Shown: positions 43,145 to 52,298 of the stretch, in pieces
How positions within the stretch are numbered: position 1 is the first letter of the stretch
How the letters are laid out: every line of letters starts with the position of its first letter
NCBI GenBank assembly: GCA_900759715.1
Contig: CAAEXF010000058.1
Span: 108,335-172,334, forward strand
Length of the DNA: 64,000 nt
Direction of reading: 5' to 3'
Origin: Clostridium_AM sp900759715
GTDB taxonomy: Bacteria; Bacillota; Clostridia; Clostridiales; Clostridiaceae
The notes under the pieces: generated by a model
Database searches by the model: none
Told to the model about the DNA's origin: nothing
What the model saw: only the letters and a program-made list of their open reading frames with translations
Program-made: the position numbers and the translations under genes

Positions 43145-44587
43145 TTAGTTGTTATTTATTTTTGTACCTTTTTCTTTTATCTGACCTTCACTATCAAATT
43201 CTAAGCCGCCACCTTTATCGCAGGTAAAATTCACGCCTTGCTTTGCACTTACTAAGAAACTTTTTTGAGTTTCAATTTTAATGTTTTGCTCAGCATTAAT
43301 ATTTATATTATTTTGACTTGTAATGCTAAGTGTTCCATCACTTGTAAGGCTCATTTCAGCTTGTCCGCTATCGCAAGAAATAAAAATTCCACCAGGTGTA
43401 AGCTTCACCTGCTTATCATTAGCAGTTCTCAAGTACTTATCATCTGGATTTCCCATTCTATCTTCCGCTTCGCCTACCCCTTGCTCATAGCCACTTACTG
43501 CACTAACTGCAAAGGCTTCGTCTTCATCCTTGGTTGGGAAATATACCCTTACACTATCACCGATCTCAGGCATACAATACCATCCGCTGCCGTCAGTTGA
43601 TGCTGACATAGTAGAATATTTAAACCAATAAGCCGCTCCTTCATCTTGACATTCATCTATCTCTAAATGAATTTTCACTAAATCACTTTGAACTTGTATA
43701 ATCTTTCCATCAATTGAGCTGCCTATAACCTTTGTGTTAAATCTTCTTTCTTGCCTCAATCCATTTTTTATTCTTAGCTTATAAGTATTTACTAAGATGC
43801 CATTTTTTATTTCATAAATTCCTTCATATACATAAAAAGCTTGACCTTGAAACTGTATGTTATCTCCAAGTTTTAATATTTCATAATTCTCTATTTCATA
43901 GGTCATATAATCCACTTCATTGGCATCCTGCAGATAATTTTCAAGCATATATTTATAATCATCTAAATTTTTATATATTTTATAATTAACATTTTCTGAT
44001 TTTAATTTTTTAGGCTGCTCTGGTAGTGACATCACGAATTGTATTACCTTACCATCCATATTAGGAAATAAACCTTGATTGTATTTAGATGCTATTCTCT
44101 TTAGAAATTCCCAGTCTGTTTCTTCATATTGTATAAGTAATTCTTTTACTTCCTCATCAGGTATGTTTAAAATGTAGTTAGAACCACTATAATTTTGCAT
44201 TATAGAATCTATAAGCTTATGAGTTGTCATTGATGTGTTTTGGAAAGATTTAGATTTTAATTTTATATCCATTAAATAAGACATGCTTTTTGCCTCAATA
44301 TTTAACATGTGTACATCAAGTTCTACATTTATTTGTATATTAGTAACAACTCCATAAAATAATGTCCTACTTTCATTTTCTACATAATAAACTTCTATGG
44401 TCTTATTGTTAGTTGTTAAATTAATGTCGTTATCTTTAACTTCATTTTTCAGAATTCCTGTTAACTTTAAGATGCCATGTTCATTTATGTTAGTTTCTAT
44501 ATTCAAACTTTTAATCGCTTCTAAATTGTAGCCATTAACTCTAATTTTTTCATAATTAATAGCTTCAACAATTTGATTTCCTTCCAC
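43145..44587 (-). CDS. VgrG-like spike protein 2
   Basis: 480 aa, GTG start behind GGAGGGGA. N-terminal two thirds resemble the gp27/late-control-D part of VgrG (ESRTLFYGVVTNIQINVELDVHMLNIEAKSMSYLMD; IQYEETDWEFLKRIASKYNQGLFP). The C-terminal third is the OB-fold and beta-helix region (AAYWFKYSTMSASTDGSGWYCMPEIGDSVRVYFPTKDEDEAFAV; VKLTPGGIFISC; then repeated I-x-I strands). No effector domain is attached. It is paralogous to VgrG-like 1 and to the N-terminus of the Rhs fusion. Three different spikes per cluster suggest a mixed trimer or alternative payloads. Confidence 0.85.
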   Translation of the reverse strand: MEGNQIVEAINYEKIRVNGYNLEAIKSLNIETNINEHGILKLTGILKNEVKDNDINLTTNNKTIEVYYVENESRTLFYGVVTNIQINVELDVHMLNIEAKSMSYLMDIKLKSKSFQNTSMTTHKLIDSIMQNYSGSNYILNIPDEEVKELLIQYEETDWEFLKRIASKYNQGLFPNMDGKVIQFVMSLPEQPKKLKSENVNYKIYKNLDDYKYMLENYLQDANEVDYMTYEIENYEILKLGDNIQFQGQAFYVYEGIYEIKNGILVNTYKLRIKNGLRQERRFNTKVIGSSIDGKIIQVQSDLVKIHLEIDECQDEGAAYWFKYSTMSASTDGSGWYCMPEIGDSVRVYFPTKDEDEAFAVSAVSGYEQGVGEAEDRMGNPDDKYLRTANDKQVKLTPGGIFISCDSGQAEMSLTSDGTLSITSQNNININAEQNIKIETQKSFLVSAKQGVNFTCDKGGGLEFDSEGQIKEKGTKINNN

Positions 44588-44641
44588 ATTAGTCCCCTCC
44601 CTTTAAAATTTATACCCTATATTATTAATGTAGCTTTATTT

Positions 44642-45259
44642 TTAATTTATCTTCATAAGCATTATGCTTGCTTTTATTAAAAGCTCCCAGGTTTTTATGT
44701 CCCTATAAAAACAATTGTAGTTTCCAATTATTAAAGTTCCTTTATGCTCTCTATAAAAGATTAAATTATGAACTGGTCCGCGTACTGTTGGAGTCTTGTA
44801 AGTTCCATAAAATACTTTTGAAGAACCTTCCCCTACTTCCCCTTCTTCTATCCATTCTAAGTAAAGGCCCATATCTTTAAAGTTTTTCTCCATGCCTTTT
44901 TTAAACTTAGCAAAGCTTTGCTTTTGAGCCCCTTTATCCACATAAGCTAAAGTAAAGCTCACCCCATCATTATCATTTACTAAGGTAATATTTTTATTAG
45001 TGTTTACTCTTTCTTCAAAATATGCTAACGGCATTGGAATTTCCAGCTTTCCATTTAAAAATGCTTTTTTTACAAATTTAAAATTAATGTTATTTATATT
45101 TAGTGATCCATCAGTTATTTGCTTAATTACTTCTTCAAGAGTAATTTCTTCTTCCTTAGAATCTAAATTTTCTTTCTCAGACTCTTTTTTTAATTCCTTT
45201 TCTTTTTCAAGCCTTTGCTGCATTTTTAGCTTTGCTATTTTTTCATCTATGTTATCCAT
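44642..45259 (-). CDS. DcrB/Eag-like putative effector chaperone
   Basis: 205 aa. A long charged helical N-terminus (residues 1-45) is followed by a DcrB/DUF1795-like module: GKLEIPMPLAYFEERV, DGVSFTLAYVDKGAQKQSFAKFKKGMEKNF, FYGTYKTPTVRGPVHNLIFYREHKGTLIIGNYNCF. DUF1795 proteins include the Eag chaperones that hold transmembrane segments of PAAR-Rhs effectors in Gram-negative T6SS. It lies between two VgrG genes. The Eag function is an inference from fold pattern and location. Confidence 0.55.
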   Translation of the reverse strand: MDNIDEKIAKLKMQQRLEKEKELKKESEKENLDSKEEEITLEEVIKQITDGSLNINNINFKFVKKAFLNGKLEIPMPLAYFEERVNTNKNITLVNDNDGVSFTLAYVDKGAQKQSFAKFKKGMEKNFKDMGLYLEWIEEGEVGEGSSKVFYGTYKTPTVRGPVHNLIFYREHKGTLIIGNYNCFYRDIKTWELLIKASIMLMKIN

Positions 45260-45325
45260 TCAAATCTTATTCCTTTCTCTAAGCTTCTCATTTATTTTAA
45301 GTTCAAATTAAACTTTTATTTTTTA

Positions 45326-46765
45326 TTAACCGTTATTTTGAACACGGGTTCCTGTAACTAAAATTTCATCGCCCTCTGACAATATAACGTTACTTCCTGA
45401 TTCACATAGAATATCCACACTTTTTTGTGCACTTATTGTCATTTCATTTTCAGCTCTTAAGGAAAGCTTTTGAGCACAGGCAATGTTTATATTTTTTTGG
45501 CCTACAACGTCTATAGTTCCACCCTTATTTAAATTCATTGATGCTTGTCCTCCGCTACATTCTATAACTATTCCACTTGGAGTAAATTTAACTTCTTGTC
45601 CTGCATCAGTTTTTAAAGATTTAATATCAGGATTTGACATTCTATCACTTTTTGCTTCTACCCCTGATTTTGCTTCATGACTACCTATTGAATTTACAAC
45701 AAAAGCTCTACTTTCATCTTTTGTTGGACAGTTTAATCTTATTTTTTCACCAACCTCAGGCATACAGTACCATCCGCCGCCGTCTGGTGATGCTGCAACT
45801 GTAGCATATGGAAACCAATAAGCTGTGCTTTTATTTGCATTACTAATTTCTAATTGAACTTTCACTTTATCCCGGCTAACTTCTAATATAGAACCACTAA
45901 TTGAAATTCCAATTGCATTCATATTGTATAAACGCTTTGATCTAAGGCCTCCCTTTGGTCTTAATTCATATACATTTTCTAATTTGCCCTCATCTATTAA
46001 GTAGGTTGCTTTCTTCACATAAAATTGTCGATTTTTAAAATTAAAATTTTCTCCTGTATTTAATATTTCTTGAGTCCTTATTTTATAAGAGATGAAATCT
46101 GTCTCTAGTGCATCAGATATATCATTATTTATAACGTCATTATATTCATCAACTGCCTTAGAAATTGTGTAATTCAAAATTTGAGTCTTTGGCACTACTA
46201 CTATCTCAGGAGTCCCTAAAAATAAATGAATATTTTGTAACTCAATTGCACTTATAAGAGTTTGATTATATTTAGAAACTAAACGTTTTAAAAATTCATA
46301 GTCAGTTTCATTATATTGAAGCATAAACTGACCTATTGGTTCACTAGGAATATTTATATCATACTTTGCGCTTGGATATGCTTTCATCACTTCATCTATT
46401 AACTCATGAGTAGTCATGTTTACATTTTGAAAATCTCTTTTTTTCTTATGAATATCCATTTTGTAATCAAAACTTTTGGCTTCTATAAGTAAAGTGTATA
46501 CGTAATTGACTACATCTATTTTTATCTTAGTAACAATTCCATTAAATAAAGAGAAATGTGATTCTTCTTTTTCATAAAACACTTCAATAGGTGTTTCTTT
46601 ATCCGTATTTTGAATGTAACTATCCTTCATTTCATCATCCAATATACAAGTAAGCTTTAAAATTGCATGATTATTTATATCATTTTCTATTTTCATGTCT
46701 TGTATATACTTGCAGTCATAGGTTGATATTTTTAAATTATCGTATGCTATAAAATCCTCTTTCAT
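45326..46765 (-). CDS. VgrG-like spike protein 1
   Basis: 479 aa, AGGAGGAATAGAGAGATT precedes the ATG. Same layout as VgrG-like 2: gp27 part (HFSLFNGIVTKIKIDVVNYVYTLLIEAKSFDYKMD; LQYNETDYEFLKRLVSKYNQT) and spike part (STAYWFPYATVAASPDGGGWYCMPEVGEKIRLNCPTKDESRAFVVNS; VKFTPSGIVIECSGGQASMNL). It is slightly closer to the VgrG fragment at 23.4 kb (WFPYA) than the other paralogues. First of three VgrG-type genes. Confidence 0.85.
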   Translation of the reverse strand: MKEDFIAYDNLKISTYDCKYIQDMKIENDINNHAILKLTCILDDEMKDSYIQNTDKETPIEVFYEKEESHFSLFNGIVTKIKIDVVNYVYTLLIEAKSFDYKMDIHKKKRDFQNVNMTTHELIDEVMKAYPSAKYDINIPSEPIGQFMLQYNETDYEFLKRLVSKYNQTLISAIELQNIHLFLGTPEIVVVPKTQILNYTISKAVDEYNDVINNDISDALETDFISYKIRTQEILNTGENFNFKNRQFYVKKATYLIDEGKLENVYELRPKGGLRSKRLYNMNAIGISISGSILEVSRDKVKVQLEISNANKSTAYWFPYATVAASPDGGGWYCMPEVGEKIRLNCPTKDESRAFVVNSIGSHEAKSGVEAKSDRMSNPDIKSLKTDAGQEVKFTPSGIVIECSGGQASMNLNKGGTIDVVGQKNINIACAQKLSLRAENEMTISAQKSVDILCESGSNVILSEGDEILVTGTRVQNNG

Positions 46766-46789
46766 AATCTCTCTATTCCTCCTTTATTT

Positions 46790-47569
46790 TTAATCAATCA
46801 ATATTTTCTTGAACCTTCCATTCCCCACATGTCTATTATTCCCCTGTCCATTTTTTGCACTATTCAATACATTTAAAAGATAATTGTATATCTCTTCATT
46901 AGAATAATTCTTCATTTTAATATTTAATTTATAAATCAAATACCTTAATATTAGTTCCTTTTGAATTGGTTCTTTACTTTGAACACATATCATTCCAAAA
47001 GCTATATTCCAAACATCATTTACATTACATTCTAATAATTCTCTTCCAAAGCTTCTTAAAATCTCAGGATTTAAACTACTCTCTCTATATGCTGCATAAG
47101 GTGCATTAATTATATTTACCGTATCATATTCTGTAGATAAATCGTTAAAATCTATATGATTTATTCTAAGTTTTGCACCCATTCTTAATTTAAATCTGCA
47201 GATTTCAACTTCACTATTTTCTAAAGCAAAATCTTCACTCAAATTAATTTCTGTAAAATTTGCCCTGGAATCTGGTTTCTCTACTACTGGTAAAAACTTC
47301 ACCTTTAAAATCATCAGTTTATTATTGCATTCATATGGAATTTTTTCTTCTTCTTTTAAAATATAAAGCGTATCTTGATGTTTTATTATTCCTTTTTTGA
47401 TAATTATATAATTGTCCGTTACATCTATATCACACCCAGAAATTATTCCATCTGAATATTCCTTTAACCTAATATCAAAAAATTCCCTTGGGAAATCTCT
47501 AAGCTCTTCTAACATTTCTATCTTCAAAAGCCTTCCACTATTAAAAAGCGGATAATTATTTTCAAACAA
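46790..47569 (-). CDS. Unknown CIS-cluster protein (possible baseplate component)
   Basis: 259 aa, TTG start with AGGAGG at good spacing. YPLFNSGRLLKIEMLEELRDFPREFFDIRLKEYSDGIISGCDIDVTDNYIIIKKGIIKHQDTLYIL is a beta-rich N-terminal domain recalling phage or CIS baseplate and tail-fibre attachment modules (I-SGCDI-V---I-I--GI----G--Y-L). The C-terminal half is helical. Function unknown. It is between the Hsp70-like gene and VgrG-like 1. Confidence 0.5.
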   Translation of the reverse strand: MFENNYPLFNSGRLLKIEMLEELRDFPREFFDIRLKEYSDGIISGCDIDVTDNYIIIKKGIIKHQDTLYILKEEEKIPYECNNKLMILKVKFLPVVEKPDSRANFTEINLSEDFALENSEVEICRFKLRMGAKLRINHIDFNDLSTEYDTVNIINAPYAAYRESSLNPEILRSFGRELLECNVNDVWNIAFGMICVQSKEPIQKELILRYLIYKLNIKMKNYSNEEIYNYLLNVLNSAKNGQGNNRHVGNGRFKKILID

Positions 47570-47633
47570 TTCCTTGACCTCCTAAATTAATATGGCTCAG
47601 AATATATTTAATTTATTTCAAAGTTATACAAGA

Positions 47634-50264
47634 CTACTTAAGTCCATCAAAGAAGTTTTGCTCCCATTTGTCATTTTCAAAGTAGAAGAACTTTTCTTTT
47701 CCTATATAAAGTTCCTCATCTTTTCTTAAAACAGCAAGTACATAAAATCCCCAAAGCTCTTCTTCAGCCCACACAAAGAATTTTATTTCGTTGTTTTCTA
47801 TGTTATCTGTTTCATGTTGAATTATATTAGGATACTTCTCTCCTATTGTTCTGGCATCTGTTCTTTCTAATTCTGCTTCATTAAATTGATAATTATATTC
47901 ATATTTAACAGCATCATTATTATCTTTTAGATACAGTTTTAAAAGGATTCTATCCATAAATCTTGATATAAAGCCCTTAACTTTTTCCTTACCTTTAATT
48001 AAAACCTTTTGCTCCCCTGTGTGAGTATAAGCTGTTACTAGGTATGGAAGTGTTGGCGTTTTGCTTTCTATATTTATATCTGCATATCCAAAATTTCTGG
48101 CATATAAATACTTTAATGCTCCCTTAAGGCAAGATAGCTTTAATTCATATTCTTCTTTAGCTTCTTTTTTACTCTTATTAATTTCAATTATTCTTCCTGG
48201 TATGAATTCTTTTAATGCATCTTTAAATATTTCTACCTTACAAGATTGTCCTGTTAATTTAATAAGGGAATAATCAAATAGCTCATCATTTTCATAAAGT
48301 GTTTCTAAAAACTTCTTTATTATGTTATAAACATCACCTTTTATTAAGGTAGTTATTTCATATATACTAAGTGAAATTTCTGGTGCTTCTTTTACAACCT
48401 GTAAACCACTTTTATTTACATAGGATAATTTCCACTTATCAAATTTTATTATGTTATCTTCTGAATTCTTATCTTCTTTAGGTGTTAACACAACATTTAA
48501 GATATCTGGATTTGTAAAAAATAGCTTTTTGACTTCTTCTGCTAAGTCAAATAAGAAATAATAGTTATTCCTTACTTTGCAGTAATCTTCCTTACTTCTA
48601 GTTTCATATAATTGAAACTTTGTAGGAATTATCTCTTCTGCTTTTTCATATTCTTCATTTAAAGTCTCATATAGCCCATTTATTCCAGACTTGTCTATAA
48701 ATCTGAATATATCAAGTTTAAATTCATCTATTATAGCTTTTTTTATGTTTTCATCTCTCTTAGCTAAAGAATTGGCCATTAAAATCTTTATAAACTGCAT
48801 TATTCTAAAGGTAAGATTGTTTCCACCAAAATCAGTATCTCCATTTTCATAGGATGTCTCTATGTCTAATTTATAAGAAACTCTACTATTAGATATACTA
48901 AAGCTGCATCCTGAAAGATCCGTAGTTCCCCCTCCGCAGTCTATGATAAGAGCTTTATACCATTCTCCTTGAACATATTTTTTTCTTTCAATTAATTCAG
49001 AAATTGTATTATAAAGAACAGCAACGCTTTCTTCTAATATGTTCTCACTTTTAACTGTATAATCACTTAATATATCCTTAAATAAAGTATGGAATTTATG
49101 TTTTTGCTTTGATGGACAGGATATATAAATATTTTTAAATTTACACTTAAATCTTTGCTCTGCTAAGGATATAACATATTCTAAATAAGCTTTTATGATA
49201 TCTTTTCTTTTTATAAAAGTGGTTTTTTCATTAATATCAATTACCTTTTCACTTTTTTCAAAATCACTTATCCATCTCTTTATGTCATAAAATAAACTCA
49301 TTCCGCCATCCATATATCTCTTTTTAGATTCCATAATGGCATCATGTCCAAAGACATATTCTATTTTATCCTCATTTATATGTTTAACCCCCACAACACT
49401 TGGTATAAGAGGTGTCATTTCTACATTCTCTTTAATTTCATTCATTATTTTAATGAATTTTACTTTATCCTCTTCATAATCTGCATACTCCTCATTTTCT
49501 GTTAAATTTTCATTTAACCCTGGGAATATTTCTTTATCTATATAAATACCAGCTGTTGTATTTGACGTTCCAAAGTCAATTGCCAGCGGCATTGTTGTCT
49601 CATTTAACGACTTTACTTCAAATTGTAATATAGGAAAACAATTAAAATTTATAGATGAATCCATAAAAGTTGTATTTCCTTCATAAATATCATAAAGCAG
49701 CTCTGAATCTTTTTCTGAGAAAAATAAAAGACTGTAATGCTTGCTTTCAGATTCTTTTGCTTCTACATTCTTATTCTTTGTTAGAAAATACTTGTCTTTA
49801 TTATTTTGTGTTATCTTTTTTATGTTAAATATACTGCATACCTTAAAGTTGTTATCTACCAAAAGTACGTTACCTTCTTCTAAATTTTCATTGCTATTTA
49901 AAACATAATTATCATAAACCTCAAGAGCTAAATCCTCATAAAGCGTTATCTTTCCTGGATAATCTATGTTCTTAGTGGTAATTATATTTTTCTTACTTCT
50001 CTTTAAAAATCTCTCAACTCTCTCAAGACCGCCAATTATGTGATTATTTATAAGTCTGCTGTCTTTTTCACCTCTATATTTCATTATGAGCCTTATAAGC
50101 TCTTCTTTATCAAGAGGGTTAATTATGCTTTTTACTAATTTTTCTTTATTACATATTTCCCTTAATTGAAATGTAGTCATGAGCCTTAAATCTTTTTCTT
50201 TATATTTAGTTTTTTCCTTTTCTTCTTCATTTACTTTATGTAACTTGTATGAATATAAACTCAT
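47634..50264 (-). CDS. Hsp70/actin-fold ATPase with SAP-like N-terminus
   Basis: 876 aa, AGGGGGATAAT before ATG. Near residues 29-67 a SAP/Rho-N-like helix-turn-helix (LRLMTTFQLREICNKEKLV...LDKEELIRLIMKYRG). The Hsp70-type ATPase starts at about 228 with PLAIDFGTSNTTAGIYID (phosphate 1), then LIIDCGGGTTDLSGCSF (phosphate 2, about 440) and an adenosine-like motif in LIKLTGQSCKVEIFKDALKEF (about 660). The substrate-binding domain of DnaK is missing; the C-terminus (about 740-876) is different and ends NFFDGLK. It forms a natural pair with the J-domain protein and may fold, disassemble or recycle the sheath in place of ClpV. Confidence 0.85.
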   Translation of the reverse strand: MSLYSYKLHKVNEEEKEKTKYKEKDLRLMTTFQLREICNKEKLVKSIINPLDKEELIRLIMKYRGEKDSRLINNHIIGGLERVERFLKRSKKNIITTKNIDYPGKITLYEDLALEVYDNYVLNSNENLEEGNVLLVDNNFKVCSIFNIKKITQNNKDKYFLTKNKNVEAKESESKHYSLLFFSEKDSELLYDIYEGNTTFMDSSINFNCFPILQFEVKSLNETTMPLAIDFGTSNTTAGIYIDKEIFPGLNENLTENEEYADYEEDKVKFIKIMNEIKENVEMTPLIPSVVGVKHINEDKIEYVFGHDAIMESKKRYMDGGMSLFYDIKRWISDFEKSEKVIDINEKTTFIKRKDIIKAYLEYVISLAEQRFKCKFKNIYISCPSKQKHKFHTLFKDILSDYTVKSENILEESVAVLYNTISELIERKKYVQGEWYKALIIDCGGGTTDLSGCSFSISNSRVSYKLDIETSYENGDTDFGGNNLTFRIMQFIKILMANSLAKRDENIKKAIIDEFKLDIFRFIDKSGINGLYETLNEEYEKAEEIIPTKFQLYETRSKEDYCKVRNNYYFLFDLAEEVKKLFFTNPDILNVVLTPKEDKNSEDNIIKFDKWKLSYVNKSGLQVVKEAPEISLSIYEITTLIKGDVYNIIKKFLETLYENDELFDYSLIKLTGQSCKVEIFKDALKEFIPGRIIEINKSKKEAKEEYELKLSCLKGALKYLYARNFGYADINIESKTPTLPYLVTAYTHTGEQKVLIKGKEKVKGFISRFMDRILLKLYLKDNNDAVKYEYNYQFNEAELERTDARTIGEKYPNIIQHETDNIENNEIKFFVWAEEELWGFYVLAVLRKDEELYIGKEKFFYFENDKWEQNFFDGLK

Positions 50265-50291
50265 ATTATCCCCCTAAATTCCTAGTTACTT

Positions 50292-50990
50292 TTATTCAAC
50301 CATAATTATTTCATCCATTCTCATAGTATTATTAAGTCCTAAAATCCCAAAATGCTGATTCCAAAAGATTAGTGGCTTCATATCTATGGGTACAAATGTA
50401 TCTACTATAACATCAATTTTATTTTGAAGTTTTTTGTTCCATACCTCACCTAAATAAATATACATATCTTTTGGTTTTTCTTTACTTGAATAAACTATAC
50501 TATTTTTAAATACTTTTCTTAAAATCTTATTAAATAACTGAAGGGATACTCCTGTATTATATAAAGTGGTAAGCCCATTTAACAAAGTATCACACTCTTC
50601 TTTTTCAAAGTAATGTATCTTATTAGCTAATTCTTCTCCAAATACCTTATTCACTATATCCTTCATTAAAAACTTCTTATAAACTTCTGTCTTACACAGT
50701 CCTCTTTTAAGATCTAATTCTCCTAAATAATGTAACAATATATCTAAAAGTACTTCCCTAAGTTCTTTACTTTCCTCAACATTAATATTAAATAAATCCT
50801 TAAAAATCTCATAAAATCTATAACACTCATTTACTTCTACAATATTGTCTTCTGGCAATGATGCAGCATTAAGCTCATCAAAAGCAATTTCCATATAAGG
50901 ACTGCATATTTTAGCTGGTACAAATTTTATTCTTTTTCTATTTATTTTTTGTTGATCGGCCTTTAATAATATATCCCAAATATATTTCAT
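50292..50990 (-). CDS. Unknown cluster protein (possible baseplate component), 232 aa
   Basis: 232 aa; the ATG overlaps the preceding stop as ATGA. Opens with KYIWDILLKADQQKINRKRIKFVPAKICSPYMEIAFDELN. Its central part is helical, and it ends in FVPIDMKPLIFWNQHFGILGLNNTMRMDEIIMVE, a beta-rich closing motif with W--HFGI-G---TM-ID-I-- that looks like the ends of phage or CIS baseplate wedge proteins. That comparison is from memory of pattern, not proven. Tightly coupled to the 426-aa gene. Confidence 0.5.
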   Translation of the reverse strand: MKYIWDILLKADQQKINRKRIKFVPAKICSPYMEIAFDELNAASLPEDNIVEVNECYRFYEIFKDLFNINVEESKELREVLLDILLHYLGELDLKRGLCKTEVYKKFLMKDIVNKVFGEELANKIHYFEKEECDTLLNGLTTLYNTGVSLQLFNKILRKVFKNSIVYSSKEKPKDMYIYLGEVWNKKLQNKIDVIVDTFVPIDMKPLIFWNQHFGILGLNNTMRMDEIIMVE

Positions 50991-52267
50991 ATCAATCTTC
51001 CTTCACATTTATATTCTGGATAAATTAATTGAACTTCTGATACTAAAAAGCTTAAAATGTCTTTATTTAAATAATTGTCTTTATCTCTTGGCTCAAAATA
51101 TAAAATAAGAACTCTCTTTACATTTTCATCTCTTATTTCATCAATTATAAAATCATTTACCTCATAGCTCTCTTTAACTTCTTCTTTGCAAATTTCATCC
51201 AATTTTACATTATTAAATTTTAAATATTCGGATGTTTTATAGGAGTTTATAACTCTTGCAAGTTCTGTTTTTGTCTTTATTGTGTATGGTTTTTCAAATG
51301 AGAGTTTATTAGAAAAATTCACATTGACTTCATTAGTCATAAGTTGGTATTCATATTGATAAATTTTGCCTTTATTATAATTTATAACGCTCCATAGATT
51401 CCAAGGCACTGCTTCAGCAATTTTAGAGGATATTATTACTGATTCATTTGTTAACATAATATAGTTGATATCTACATTTTCATAATCAACTAAGTATCCA
51501 TTTTTTTTGCCTTCTTTCAAAATTGAAATATTATGTTCATAATTAATCTTATCTATGCAGGGACTTGGAAAACCACTACACTTCAATTTCAATTCTTTTA
51601 TATTCCAAAGAGGTACCATGTCATATTCTATGTATTTACTATACTCTCCAAAATCCACTTCAATTTTAACTACATTTTCATCATTTTCGATTTTATCTTT
51701 ACATCCTACTAAAACTACATCTGCAATTTTATGAATATATGGATTATTAATAGTTGTCCATCTTATATTGCTATTTATAAAGCTTTTATATAATTTACTT
51801 ACTTTGCCTGTATACTCTTTATTTTCAAATACTTTGAAATAAGCTTCATAAACTTTTTTATCCGTTTCTATAGTTCCTTTTATTTCAAGATTACTATTAA
51901 TAAATTCCTTAAAAATCGAATAGTCGCATTTAAGAAAAATCTTGAACATTTTTTTAGCTTCTTTATCTTCAAGCAATTTTATAATCTCTTTTGTATCATA
52001 TATTTTTTCTTCTAAATCTTCTGGTAATATAGGATACAAGAAGTCATCAGTTGGATCTATTTTATTTCTTTTTATTATTGTTGAATAAATATTGTATTTT
52101 TCTTTTGCATATTGAATCTCACTAAACACCCTTTGTTCTAAGTCATTAAGTCTATCTTCAGTGTATTGCTCTAAAGAATTAAATACACTATTCATTATTT
52201 TTTTTAGTAATGCTCTATCCTCTAAGTCTTTAATTTCATTTAACTTCTCATAAAGTTTACTATCCAC
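50987..52267 (-). CDS. Unknown cluster protein (possible baseplate component), 426 aa
   Basis: 426 aa, GTG start with AGGTGATAAG. N-terminal third is helical (E-LNEIKDLEDRALLKKIMNSVFNSLEQYTEDRL); the middle is beta-rich with VVKIEVDFGEYSKYIEYDMVPLWNIKELKLKCSGFPSPCIDKINYEHNI; the end is mixed. No known family is recognised. It overlaps the 232-aa gene by 4 bp, so the two proteins probably work together. Baseplate assignment is only from operon position and the structural genes still missing. Confidence 0.5.
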   Translation of the reverse strand: MDSKLYEKLNEIKDLEDRALLKKIMNSVFNSLEQYTEDRLNDLEQRVFSEIQYAKEKYNIYSTIIKRNKIDPTDDFLYPILPEDLEEKIYDTKEIIKLLEDKEAKKMFKIFLKCDYSIFKEFINSNLEIKGTIETDKKVYEAYFKVFENKEYTGKVSKLYKSFINSNIRWTTINNPYIHKIADVVLVGCKDKIENDENVVKIEVDFGEYSKYIEYDMVPLWNIKELKLKCSGFPSPCIDKINYEHNISILKEGKKNGYLVDYENVDINYIMLTNESVIISSKIAEAVPWNLWSVINYNKGKIYQYEYQLMTNEVNVNFSNKLSFEKPYTIKTKTELARVINSYKTSEYLKFNNVKLDEICKEEVKESYEVNDFIIDEIRDENVKRVLILYFEPRDKDNYLNKDILSFLVSEVQLIYPEYKCEGRLI

Positions 52268-52298
52268 CTTATCACCTTGCTTTACCCTCTTATTATAT

